NCBI GenBank assembly: GCA_965220615.1
Contig: CBDCQL010000002.1
Span: forward strand, 2,108,001 to 2,172,000
Origin: JAGWBD01 sp965220615
GTDB taxonomy: Bacteria; Chloroflexota; Anaerolineae; Aggregatilineales; Phototrophicaceae
Reading direction: 5' to 3'
DNA length: 64,000 nt
The notes under the pieces were generated by a model. The model was not told the DNA's origin, did no database searches, and saw only the letters and a program-made list of their open reading frames with translations. The translations under genes and the position numbers were made by a program. Positions 8,394 through 16,180 of the stretch are shown here, piece by piece; position 1 is the first letter of the stretch; each line of letters begins with the position of its first letter.

Positions 8394-10948
8394 TGCTGCC
8401 CCTGCGTCTGGAACTGCGTAACTTCATGTCCTGGCGCGAACTGGACGCCCTGCGCCTGGAGGACATTCACCTCGCCTGCCTCGCCGGACCCAACGGCGCC
8501 GGCAAGTCCGCCCTGCTAGATGCCATCAGCTGGGCGCTCTGGGGCCGCGCGCGCGGTCGCAGCGCCGCCGACCTGTTGCGCGAGGGCAGCCAGGAGATGC
8601 GCGTCCAGCTCGATTTCCGACAGGACGAACAGGTCTACCGCGTGCTGCGTCAGCGCTGGCGGGCGCGACGCGGCGAAGGCTCGCTCGACCTCTTCGTGCG
8701 CGACTCCCGGGGCAACTTCAGCCGCATCAGCGAAGCGAGCATGCGCGCCACGCAGCGACGCATCACCGGCCTGGTGCGGCTGGACTTCGAGACTTTCGTC
8801 AATTCCGCCTGGCTGCAGCAGGGCCGCGCCGACGCCTTCACCACGCGCACGCCGGCGGAACGCAAGCAACTGCTGGCCGGCATCCTGGACCTCTCCCTGT
8901 GGCAGCGCCTGGAGGAGGCCGCCAAAGATCATCTGGCCGGGCTGGAGACGCAGCTGGCTCTGCTGCAGTCCCGCAACGAGGAGACAGAAAGCGACCTGGC
9001 GCGCCAGCAGACTCTCGAAGCTTCCCTGCAGGCCGCCCGCGACGCCAGCGCCGCGGCGCAGCGCGATCTTGACGCCGCGGAGCAGGTCGCCAAGGCCAGC
9101 GAGCACGTGCCGCACGACCTGCGTTTCGCCAGGGAACGCCTGGCCGGCGAGCGGGACAAACTGCGGCAACACCAGGCCGACAGCGAAGCCGCCAACAGCG
9201 ATTGCGAGCGGCAGGAGGAGCGCATCGCCGCCTTCGAGGACGTGCTGGCCCAACGCGAGGAGATCGAACGGGGTTGGGATGCGCTGCAGGGCGCGCGGCA
9301 GAGCGACCGCCAGCTGGGCGAGCGCCTGCGCCGCCTGGGCGACTTACGCGCCCGTGAGCAGACGCTGCGCGAGCGACTGCGCGACGCGCGCGCAGAGCTT
9401 GAAACGCGCCTGGGCGCCCTGGGCGCGCGCATCGAAGGCCTTGAGGGCGAGGTCAAGGCGGCCTCCGGCGCCGCGCTGGAACAAACGCGCGAGCGGATCG
9501 CTGCCTTGCGCGCGCTGGAACGCGAACGGGCGCAACTGCAATCTGACGCCAGCCGGGAGCAGGGTGAACGTGCCCGTCTGCAGGGGGTCAACCGCGACCT
9601 GCGCGAGTCGATGCTGAAGTTGCGCTCGCGCATGGACCGTCTGGAACGCGCCAGCGGCGTGAACTGCCCGCTATGCGGTCAGCCCCTCGACGACGACGCC
9701 CGCCTGGCCCTGATCGCGCGCCTGCAGCAGGAAGGCGGCACCCAGGGGGACCGCTGGCGCGCCAATGAGGGGCGTATGCGTGATCTGGCGGAAGAAGACC
9801 GGCGTCGACAGGCGCGGACCGCGCAGCTGGATGATGAATTGCGTCAGTTGCAGCCGTTGCTGGCCCGGGCTGCCGACCTGGAAGCGCGGGCCCGGGCGGC
9901 GGCCGAGGCGACGGAACAGTTGCAGTTGTTGCGCAGCGAGCAGGCCGGCCTGCAGGCCCGTCTGGACTCCGGGGACTATGCCCGGGAGTTGCACGCGCAA
10001 CTGGCCGCCCTGGAAAGCAGCAGCGCGGCGATCGGCTACGACAGCGCGCAACACGATGCCGCGCAGGCACAGCTGGAGCAGTATGAGGCCTTCGAGCAGC
10101 GCCAGACAGCCCTGCAGATCGCGCTCAACGGCCTGCCCGAAGCGCAGGACGCGCTGGCATCGGCCAGGGCGCGCCGCGAACGCATCCAGGCGGAGCAGCG
10201 CGCCGCGCAGGAGCGCATCGGCCAGCTGGAAGCGGACATCGCAGTGCTGGAAACCGGACTCACGGAGCACCAGGTGAAGCAGGAACAACTGGCGCAGTTG
10301 CGCGTGGAAGCGCAGCAGGCCGACCGGGCACTGGTCAGCGCCGGGCAGGAACATGCCGCGCTGGCAAGCCTGCGCGAGCGCCATGCGACCCTGCAGCAGC
10401 GCGCGGCCGGGCTGCAGGAGGAAGCGGAGATTTACCGAGAATTGCGCCAGGCCTGCGGTCGCGACGGCGTACCGGCGCTTCTCATGGAGAGCGCCATTCC
10501 GGAACTGGAGGCCGCCGCCAACGCCCTGCTCTTGCGCATGACGGACGGCCGCCTGCGTCTGCAACTGGAGACCACGCGCGAGCGCAAACGCGGCGGCGAA
10601 ATCGAGACCCTGGACATCCGCATCGCCGACGAATACGGCCTGCGGGATTATGAACTCTTCAGCGGCGGGGAGGCCTTCCGCGTCAACTTTGCCCTGCGTA
10701 TCGCCCTCTCCCGCCTGCTGGCGCGCCGGGCAGGAACGCAACTGCGCAGCCTGTTCATCGACGAGGGCTTTGGCACCCAGGACGATGCCGGTCGCGAGCG
10801 TCTGGTGGAGGCCATCGCCGCCATCCAGGATGATTTCGACCTGATTCTGGTCATCACCCACATCGGGGAACTGCGCGACCGCTTTCCGCTGCAGATTCGC
10901 GTGGAAAGGGACGCCGCCGGCAGTCGCCTGAGCCTGCAGCCGGCCTGA
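8393..10948 (+). CDS. sbcC: SbcC-like DNA repair ATPase (Rad50 family)
   Basis: The 851-residue SMC-like protein has Walker A GPNGAGKS near residue 34 and two long coiled-coil arms. Between the arms lies a zinc hook CPLC (C425, C428). The C-terminal half has an ELFSGGEAF signature and Walker B LFIDEGFG. It should dimerise through the hook and form the SbcCD complex that processes DNA ends and hairpins. The start overlaps the sbcD stop by one base. All its own motifs look intact, in contrast to its partner. Confidence 0.92.
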   Translation: MLPLRLELRNFMSWRELDALRLEDIHLACLAGPNGAGKSALLDAISWALWGRARGRSAADLLREGSQEMRVQLDFRQDEQVYRVLRQRWRARRGEGSLDLFVRDSRGNFSRISEASMRATQRRITGLVRLDFETFVNSAWLQQGRADAFTTRTPAERKQLLAGILDLSLWQRLEEAAKDHLAGLETQLALLQSRNEETESDLARQQTLEASLQAARDASAAAQRDLDAAEQVAKASEHVPHDLRFARERLAGERDKLRQHQADSEAANSDCERQEERIAAFEDVLAQREEIERGWDALQGARQSDRQLGERLRRLGDLRAREQTLRERLRDARAELETRLGALGARIEGLEGEVKAASGAALEQTRERIAALRALERERAQLQSDASREQGERARLQGVNRDLRESMLKLRSRMDRLERASGVNCPLCGQPLDDDARLALIARLQQEGGTQGDRWRANEGRMRDLAEEDRRRQARTAQLDDELRQLQPLLARAADLEARARAAAEATEQLQLLRSEQAGLQARLDSGDYARELHAQLAALESSSAAIGYDSAQHDAAQAQLEQYEAFEQRQTALQIALNGLPEAQDALASARARRERIQAEQRAAQERIGQLEADIAVLETGLTEHQVKQEQLAQLRVEAQQADRALVSAGQEHAALASLRERHATLQQRAAGLQEEAEIYRELRQACGRDGVPALLMESAIPELEAAANALLLRMTDGRLRLQLETTRERKRGGEIETLDIRIADEYGLRDYELFSGGEAFRVNFALRIALSRLLARRAGTQLRSLFIDEGFGTQDDAGRERLVEAIAAIQDDFDLILVITHIGELRDRFPLQIRVERDAAGSRLSLQPA

Positions 10949-11070
10949 AACGGGGTCCGTCAGCGCCAGCGCCACTTCATGCCAAGTGGCCCTGGTCCCG
11001 CGCCTGGCCGGAACGCGTCAACAGCGTTACACTTGCACCCGTTGCGTCGTGATCCCCCGGAGCCAGGGAC

Positions 11071-11529
11071 ATGCCCGAGATAACCCGGCAGCAGCTGGTC
11101 CTGATGCTGATCGCTGCCGGCCCCAACCCGCGACTGGCGGGCGTCAACCTGCAGGAACTGGACATGACGCGTCTGGACCTCAACGGCGCCAACCTGAAAC
11201 AGGCCAACATGTCATCATCGCGTCTGCGCGAGGCCACGCTGCGCTCGGCCAACCTCTACTACACCAACCTGTCACTGGCGCAGTTGCCGGGCGCGGACCT
11301 GCAGGGCGCCGTCCTGCAGGGCGCGGACCTCAGCGGCGCCAACCTGCAGGACTCCAACCTGGCCGGCGCGAACCTCAAGAGCGCCAACCTGAACGACGCC
11401 AACCTTTTGCGCGCCAACCTGCGCGGCGCCAACGTTAACGGCGTACGTTTCAACAACAACACCGTCTGGCCGGACGGCAAGGAAGGCAACCAGGGCTCGC
11501 CGGGCAGCTACACGCAGTCCACCAACTAG
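11071..11529 (+). CDS. Pentapeptide-repeat protein
   Basis: The 152-residue protein is built mainly of A(N/D)Lxx repeats from about residue 27 to 130 (for example GANLK, GADLS, SANLN, RANLR), forming a right-handed quadrilateral beta helix. An N-terminal helix carries a RQQLVLMLIAAG-like segment that resembles the helical lead-in found in many Chloroflexota and cyanobacterial repeats. A polar tail rich in Gly, Ser and Asn ends it. Function is unknown; some family members mimic DNA and protect gyrase. Its stop overlaps the convergent MFS gene by four bases. Confidence 0.85.
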   Translation: MPEITRQQLVLMLIAAGPNPRLAGVNLQELDMTRLDLNGANLKQANMSSSRLREATLRSANLYYTNLSLAQLPGADLQGAVLQGADLSGANLQDSNLAGANLKSANLNDANLLRANLRGANVNGVRFNNNTVWPDGKEGNQGSPGSYTQSTN

Positions 11530-12770
11530 TCGACTCCACGCGTCTCTGCGGGCACCCGTCGCAGCGCCAGGCCCAGTAGCGGCAGCGAACCGGTCTGCAC
11601 CAGGCCGCTGGCCAGCAGGGCCGCGCGCAACGAGCGTTGTCCGATCATCCCGGCCGGCGGCCCACCGACCACCTGCCCGATCGAATTGACCTGACCGTGC
11701 AGCGAGAACAGGGTGGCGCGTATTTCCGGCTCGGCGCTCTGGTTGAGCCAGGCGTTGCTGACGGGAATGGCGGCGGCGCGCGTCGCCGTGAGGACCAGCA
11801 ACGCCAGCGCGGCCAGCGCCAGACTGTCCGTCAGACTGAAGACCGCGATGCCCGCCACAATGGCCAGATTGAGCAGCAGCAGCGCGCGCATGACGGGCCC
11901 CTGCCTCGTCAGTCGCACGCGCCGGCCCAGCAGCTCCGTCAGGCCGATGACGCCGACGCTGGCCACCAGTTGGTAGAGCCCGAACCAGGCGACCGGCGGC
12001 AGTTGCAGCCCGCCGATGGTCGGCAACGTGAAGGTGTCCAGGATGTGTTTCTGCCACAGGCGTTCGTAGCCCTCGCTGTACAGGCCGCCGATCAACTCCA
12101 CCAGCAGCACGATGCGCAGCACGGGCCGTCGCTGAAGCAGGTCGACTCCCGCGCGCAGGGTGGCCCGCATGGCGCGCCAGTTGTCCCGTTCCTCACGGGC
12201 ACGGGGCCTGAAGTTGCGTTCCGGCATGATCAGCGCCAGCAGCCCCGCCAGGGCCAGCATAAGGACTCCGGCCAGCACGATGGGCAGGTTGATCTGAATG
12301 CTGGCCAGCAGGATGCTGCCGACGATCCCGAGCAGGCCGGCGACCGTGCCCGCCTGCGCACCCCGCAGAAAGGCGCGCGACGCCGCTTCCTCGCCGATTT
12401 CGTCGCTGATCCAGGCTTCGCTGGCGCCGCTGGTGAAGGTATATCCCAGACCCCAGATCGCCTGCGCCAGCAGCAGCGCGCCAAAGGCGGGCACCAGCCC
12501 CTCCAGGATAAACGCCAGGGCGATGAGCACCGCCCCGATGAGCATGGACAGGCGCCGGCTGTGGACGTCCGCCACGACACCAGTCGGGATTTCGAAGAGG
12601 AAGACGACGATTTCCATCACCGTGCCCACCAGCACCAGTTCCAGTGGCGAAAGACCCACTTCGGTGATGCGATAGATCATGATGGCGGTGAAGGCCATGG
12701 ACGAGAGCAAGGCCTGGCCGCCACTCCACAACAGCCACACGCGCCAGGCGCGACGTACTTCTGCAGTCAA
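11526..12770 (-). CDS. Major facilitator superfamily transporter
   Basis: The 414-residue protein has about twelve hydrophobic segments and the MFS cytoplasmic loop (EIPTGVVADVHSRR) between helices 2 and 3. That loop places it with the tetracycline/multidrug-like MFS subgroup. The start is TTG 12770, with GGAG six bases upstream. The ATG at 12790 lies in a different frame and no other in-frame start exists. Substrate is unknown. The gene is divergent from tRNA-Gly. Confidence 0.85.
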   Translation of the reverse strand: MTAEVRRAWRVWLLWSGGQALLSSMAFTAIMIYRITEVGLSPLELVLVGTVMEIVVFLFEIPTGVVADVHSRRLSMLIGAVLIALAFILEGLVPAFGALLLAQAIWGLGYTFTSGASEAWISDEIGEEAASRAFLRGAQAGTVAGLLGIVGSILLASIQINLPIVLAGVLMLALAGLLALIMPERNFRPRAREERDNWRAMRATLRAGVDLLQRRPVLRIVLLVELIGGLYSEGYERLWQKHILDTFTLPTIGGLQLPPVAWFGLYQLVASVGVIGLTELLGRRVRLTRQGPVMRALLLLNLAIVAGIAVFSLTDSLALAALALLVLTATRAAAIPVSNAWLNQSAEPEIRATLFSLHGQVNSIGQVVGGPPAGMIGQRSLRAALLASGLVQTGSLPLLGLALRRVPAETRGVD

Positions 12771-12793
12771 ACAGCACTCCGATAGTCATTCTC

Positions 12794-12821
12794 TTGCGCG
12801 GCGCGGGAAATATGCTACACT
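12794..12821 (+). promoter_or_regulatory. Promoter of tRNA-Gly
   Basis: TTGCGC at 12794-12799 and the extended -10 TGC-TACACT (12813-12821) are 16 bases apart. They end 11 bases before the tRNA, as expected for a tRNA gene with a short leader. Confidence 0.5.
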
Positions 12822-12831
12822 GTTGTAACAT

Positions 12832-12903
12832 GCGGGAGTAATTCAGCGGTAGAATGCTTCCTTGCCAAGGAAGATGTCGTGAGTTCGAATCTCATCTCCC
12901 GCT
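12832..12903 (+). tRNA. tRNA-Gly (GCC anticodon)
   Basis: The 7-bp acceptor stem GCGGGAG/CTCCCGC is complete. The D-arm, the anticodon loop CTTGCCAAG with anticodon GCC, and the T-arm with TTCGAAT are all present. The discriminator base is T. CCA is not encoded. Confidence 0.95.
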
Positions 12904-12970
12904 CTCCGCAACACACGTCCTGCCAATCGGGGCCCTTGGCTCCGTTTGCGTTTAAAGGCAAGGTCTGACC

Positions 12971-13444
12971 ATGCGTCTCTATCTTCTGCGGCACGGCAAG
13001 GCGGAAGCGCACAACGTCAGCGACGCGCAGCGCCGTCTCACGCCCGCCGGCGTCCGCCGCATGGAAAGGGCCGCACGAGTCATGGCGCGTCTGAAGTTGC
13101 GGCCGGCGCGTATCGTCAGCAGCCCGCGCGTGCGCGCCCGTCAAACGGCTGACATCGTCGCAGCGGCGCTGGGCGTCGAGGTCGCGGAGCGCCAGGCGCT
13201 GGACTACGGCTTCAACGCCGCAAACCTGCCTGCCTTGCTGGCTGAAATTCCGGACGACGCGGACCTGCTCTGCGTAGGGCACAACCCCTTTCTGCCCATG
13301 GTCGTGCAGGAACTCAGCGGCGCGCAGGTCAGCATGAAGCCCGGCGGCCTGGCGCGCCTCAAACTCGACGCCGGCGCCCGCCGCGCCATCCTGGAATGGC
13401 TGATCACGCCGCGCGTCTTCGACGCTTTGGAGTCCGGCGGATGA
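12971..13444 (+). CDS. sixA: SixA-like phosphohistidine phosphatase (histidine phosphatase superfamily)
   Basis: The 157-residue protein starts with the catalytic LLRHGKAE motif (RHG, His near residue 8). It also has the second arginine-rich segment (SSPRVRARQTA) and the late CVGHNP histidine motif. The small size and lack of other domains fit SixA, which removes phosphate from phosphohistidine proteins. Annotation as a generic phosphoglycerate-mutase-like phosphatase is equally possible. The stop overlaps the next start (ATGA). Confidence 0.85.
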   Translation: MRLYLLRHGKAEAHNVSDAQRRLTPAGVRRMERAARVMARLKLRPARIVSSPRVRARQTADIVAAALGVEVAERQALDYGFNAANLPALLAEIPDDADLLCVGHNPFLPMVVQELSGAQVSMKPGGLARLKLDAGARRAILEWLITPRVFDALESGG

Positions 13445-13764
13445 AAATCGACATCACGCGCATGGTGTCGACCATCGCCATCTGGCTGATTGTCGCCATC
13501 ATCATCATCAACGTCACCGTCTTTGACAGCGGCCAGCTTGATGTCGTCGCCCCGCTGTTCATGGCCGGGGCCGTCGGCAGCATGGTCTTCATCTGGCGCG
13601 GCTACACTCAGGAGAGCGACCGGGAACAGCGGGCGCGGGCCAAGCGCAACGCACGTCTGGCGCAGCGCCTGACCGATGAAGAAGACCTTGACGACGATGA
13701 CATCGTCAGCCTAGAAGACCTGCTGGAGGAACAACGCGCGACCCGTCGTCTGCGGGACGACTGA
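13441..13764 (+). CDS. Small two-helix membrane protein with acidic cytoplasmic tail
   Basis: The 107-residue protein starts at ATG 13441, overlapping the sixA stop by four bases, so the two are probably co-translated. Two hydrophobic segments (about residues 10-25 and 35-50) are followed by a basic stretch and a tail with a run of acidic residues (DEEDLDDDD). I do not recognise a family. The coupling suggests a role linked to the phosphatase, but nothing in the sequence specifies it. Confidence 0.7.
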   Translation: MKIDITRMVSTIAIWLIVAIIIINVTVFDSGQLDVVAPLFMAGAVGSMVFIWRGYTQESDREQRARAKRNARLAQRLTDEEDLDDDDIVSLEDLLEEQRATRRLRDD

Positions 13765-13882
13765 GGGTCCATTCCCCGCCCAACCATCCTGACCGAATCG
13801 CAGCCAGGGCACTGAAATGATCGCTTGCCTTGAATTGACCTGGACAAGAACAGACCATAATCTGTCGTGACTGGAGCAGTAG

Positions 13883-14140
13883 ATGAGCAAAGAAGGGAAA
13901 GAGCTTGACCAGGCTGCGGGTGAGGCTTTTGCACACGCAAGGGGCAGGATAAAATTGAAGGAGTTCCAGGCCGATATGTCGGAAGAAAAGCGGGAGCGCT
14001 TGCTGAAGGAGATCTGCGCAGCGGACCCGAACGAAGCGACAGAAGAGGCATCAATAGAAGACGGAAGTGACAGAATGTCCCCCAGGTCACGCAGCCCCGC
14101 CTCGCAGGATCAGGCCGCGGCTTCCCGCAAATCGGCCTGA
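13883..14140 (+). CDS. Small hydrophilic hypothetical protein
   Basis: The 85-residue frame begins at ATG 13883 with a GGAG about eight bases upstream. The product is highly charged, helical in its first half (KELDQAAGEAFAHAR and KEKRERLLKEI-like stretches) and disordered and Ser-rich at the end. Base composition is less GC-rich than its neighbours. A possible -10 (CATAAT at 13856-13861) lies upstream. No family is recognised, and it could be a non-functional frame. Confidence 0.45.
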   Translation: MSKEGKELDQAAGEAFAHARGRIKLKEFQADMSEEKRERLLKEICAADPNEATEEASIEDGSDRMSPRSRSPASQDQAAASRKSA

Positions 14141-14203
14141 CTCGCGTCCGCTCCCGCCTGCTCCACCTCCTGAATCAATGACAATGCGCAAAAGGCCATT
14201 CTC

Positions 14204-14716
14204 ATGGGCGTAGCCGAACATCACGAACGCGCGGGCGACCAGCCCGTCACCCTGGCCATCGTCACCGTCAGCGACAGCCGCACGCCAGAGACGGACCGCA
14301 ACGGCGCCTGGTTGACGGAGAGTCTGGAAGCGCTCGGCCATCGCGTCGGGGCCTACCGTCTCATTCGCGATGAGCCGGACCAGGTGGCCGCAGCCCTCCA
14401 GGAACTCGCGGCCATGCCCGCCATTCAGATCATTCTCTTCAACGGCGGCACCGGCATCAGCCCGCGCGACACCACCTTCGACGTCCTCAGCCGTCATCTG
14501 GAGAAAACCCTGCCCGGCTTCGGCGAGCTGTTTCGCATGCTCAGTTACGAGGACATCGGCCCGGCGGCCATGTTCAGCCGCGCCTGCGCCGGCGTGTATC
14601 GCCGCACCCTGGTCGTATCCATGCCCGGCAGCAGCGGCGCCGTGCGCCTGGCCTGTGAAAAGCTGCTCTTCCCCGAACTCAATCACCTCGCCTGGGAAAT
14701 CGTGCGCAAGGACTAA
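14204..14716 (+). CDS. moaB: Molybdenum cofactor biosynthesis protein MoaB
   Basis: The 170-residue protein has the MoaB/Mog fold signatures: VTVSDSRT near residue 21, the molybdopterin-binding NGGTGISPRDTT near residue 79, and a VSMPGSSGAVRLA motif near the end. Length and motifs match MoaB/MogA, which adenylates molybdopterin for metal insertion. No other Moco gene is adjacent, so it acts with genes elsewhere. Confidence 0.92.
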   Translation: MGVAEHHERAGDQPVTLAIVTVSDSRTPETDRNGAWLTESLEALGHRVGAYRLIRDEPDQVAAALQELAAMPAIQIILFNGGTGISPRDTTFDVLSRHLEKTLPGFGELFRMLSYEDIGPAAMFSRACAGVYRRTLVVSMPGSSGAVRLACEKLLFPELNHLAWEIVRKD

Positions 14717-14738
14717 AACCCGGCCGCGGGGCCGTTTG

Positions 14739-14747
14739 TGATACTAT
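14739..14747 (+). promoter_or_regulatory. Extended -10 promoter, probably leaderless, for the M28 peptidase gene
   Basis: TGA-TACTAT at 14739-14747 ends seven bases before ATG 14755. Transcription would therefore start at or next to the start codon. The geometry is the same as at sbcD. Confidence 0.5.
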
Positions 14748-14754
14748 CCGCGCC

Positions 14755-16125
14755 ATGAATCCGGTGGCCAGGGTCACACTCGTTCTCGCGGCGCTGGCGC
14801 TGGCAGCGCTCGCCTGCGACCTGGGAACGCGTACCGGCCCGCCGACCCTGATCCCTACGCCAAGTGCCACGCCGCCACCGACTATCGGTTACGCCACGCT
14901 CAGCCCGCAGCAATTGCCGCCGGCCGCCGTCACCGGCGCGCCGGACGCCACGTCCCTCTTGCTCAATTATGGCAACCAGATCGAATCGGACCGCCTGATT
15001 TCGCACGTCGCCACGCTGCAGGGTTTCGAAACACGCCACGTCAACTCCGGCTACGGGAACCCGAACCGCGGCATTGGCGCTGCGGCGGACTGGGTTCTGG
15101 GCCAGTTTGAGAGCATTCGCGCCGCCTCCCAGGGCAGGCTGGTCGTTTTTCCGCAACCCTTTGATCTGGACTGGGCCGGCGTCCGCAGCGAGGCGCGCAA
15201 CATCGTGGCCTTCCTCAGCGGCAGCGAACCCGCGGCCGGTACCTTGCTCATCGGCGCCCACTACGACAGCACCGGCAGCAACCAGAACGATGGCAATGCG
15301 CCCGCGCCCGGCGCCAACGACAATGGCAGCGGCGTGGCCGCCCTGCTTGAACTGGCGCGCGTGCTGAGTTCGCGTCCGCATCGCAGCGCGATCATATTCG
15401 TCGCCTTTTCCGCCGAGGAGGTCGGACGTCGCGGCAGCATCTCCTTCGTCCACGATTACCTGAAGCCCAGCGGCATCGACGTGCGTCTGATGATCAACCT
15501 CGACAGCATCGGCAGCCCCCTTGACGCGCTGGGCAACAGCGATCCTGACCGCCTGCGGGTCTATTCGGAAGGCCCGGATACGTCTCCCTCGCGTGAGGCA
15601 GCCCGCACGGTCGAACTGCTGGCCCTCAATCACGTCCCCGATCTGGAATTTGTCCTGCACGACAGCGCCGACCGTGCCGGACGCTACAGCGATCACATCA
15701 CCTTCAGCGAAGCCGGCTACCCCGCCTTCCGCCTGATTCAGAGCCTGGAGGACAGTACGCGCCAGAACAACGCCCGCGATACCATCGAAATCGTGCAGGC
15801 CAGTTACCTCATCCGTGTGACCCGCGCCGTGCTGGCCATCGTCACCGCCCTCGCCGACGGACCGCGGCCGCCGCGCAACATCGCCCTGCGTGAGGCGGAA
15901 AACGGCGGGCGCACCCTCGTCTGGGAGCCAGTGCCGGGCGCCAGCGCTTACGTGGTAGCCCTGCGCCGACCCGGCGCCCGACGCTACGTGCAGTTTGATA
16001 TCGAAGGCAGCACCAGCGTCACCTGGGATGGCTTCCTGCCACAGAATTTCTCGAGCCTCGCGATCGCCGCCCGCGACGCCAACGGGCTGATGGGCCCGCT
16101 CTCCGAACTCTTTCCCGTTCGTTGA
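14755..16125 (+). CDS. M28 family zinc aminopeptidase lipoprotein
   Basis: The 456-residue protein has a lipoprotein signal peptide ending in the lipobox LAALAC (Cys about residue 21) and a Thr/Pro-rich linker. The M28 peptidase domain carries the metal motifs GAHYDSTG, ANDNGSG and FSAEEVGRRGS, plus a later His (RYSDHITF). About 90 C-terminal residues resemble a fibronectin-type domain. It should be anchored outside the membrane and trim N-terminal residues from peptides. It has its own extended -10 promoter. Confidence 0.88.
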   Translation: MNPVARVTLVLAALALAALACDLGTRTGPPTLIPTPSATPPPTIGYATLSPQQLPPAAVTGAPDATSLLLNYGNQIESDRLISHVATLQGFETRHVNSGYGNPNRGIGAAADWVLGQFESIRAASQGRLVVFPQPFDLDWAGVRSEARNIVAFLSGSEPAAGTLLIGAHYDSTGSNQNDGNAPAPGANDNGSGVAALLELARVLSSRPHRSAIIFVAFSAEEVGRRGSISFVHDYLKPSGIDVRLMINLDSIGSPLDALGNSDPDRLRVYSEGPDTSPSREAARTVELLALNHVPDLEFVLHDSADRAGRYSDHITFSEAGYPAFRLIQSLEDSTRQNNARDTIEIVQASYLIRVTRAVLAIVTALADGPRPPRNIALREAENGGRTLVWEPVPGASAYVVALRRPGARRYVQFDIEGSTSVTWDGFLPQNFSSLAIAARDANGLMGPLSELFPVR

Positions 16126-16180
16126 ACGCCACGCCGTCCCGTCTTGTTATACTGACCTTGTAAATCACCTTCCGCCTGCC

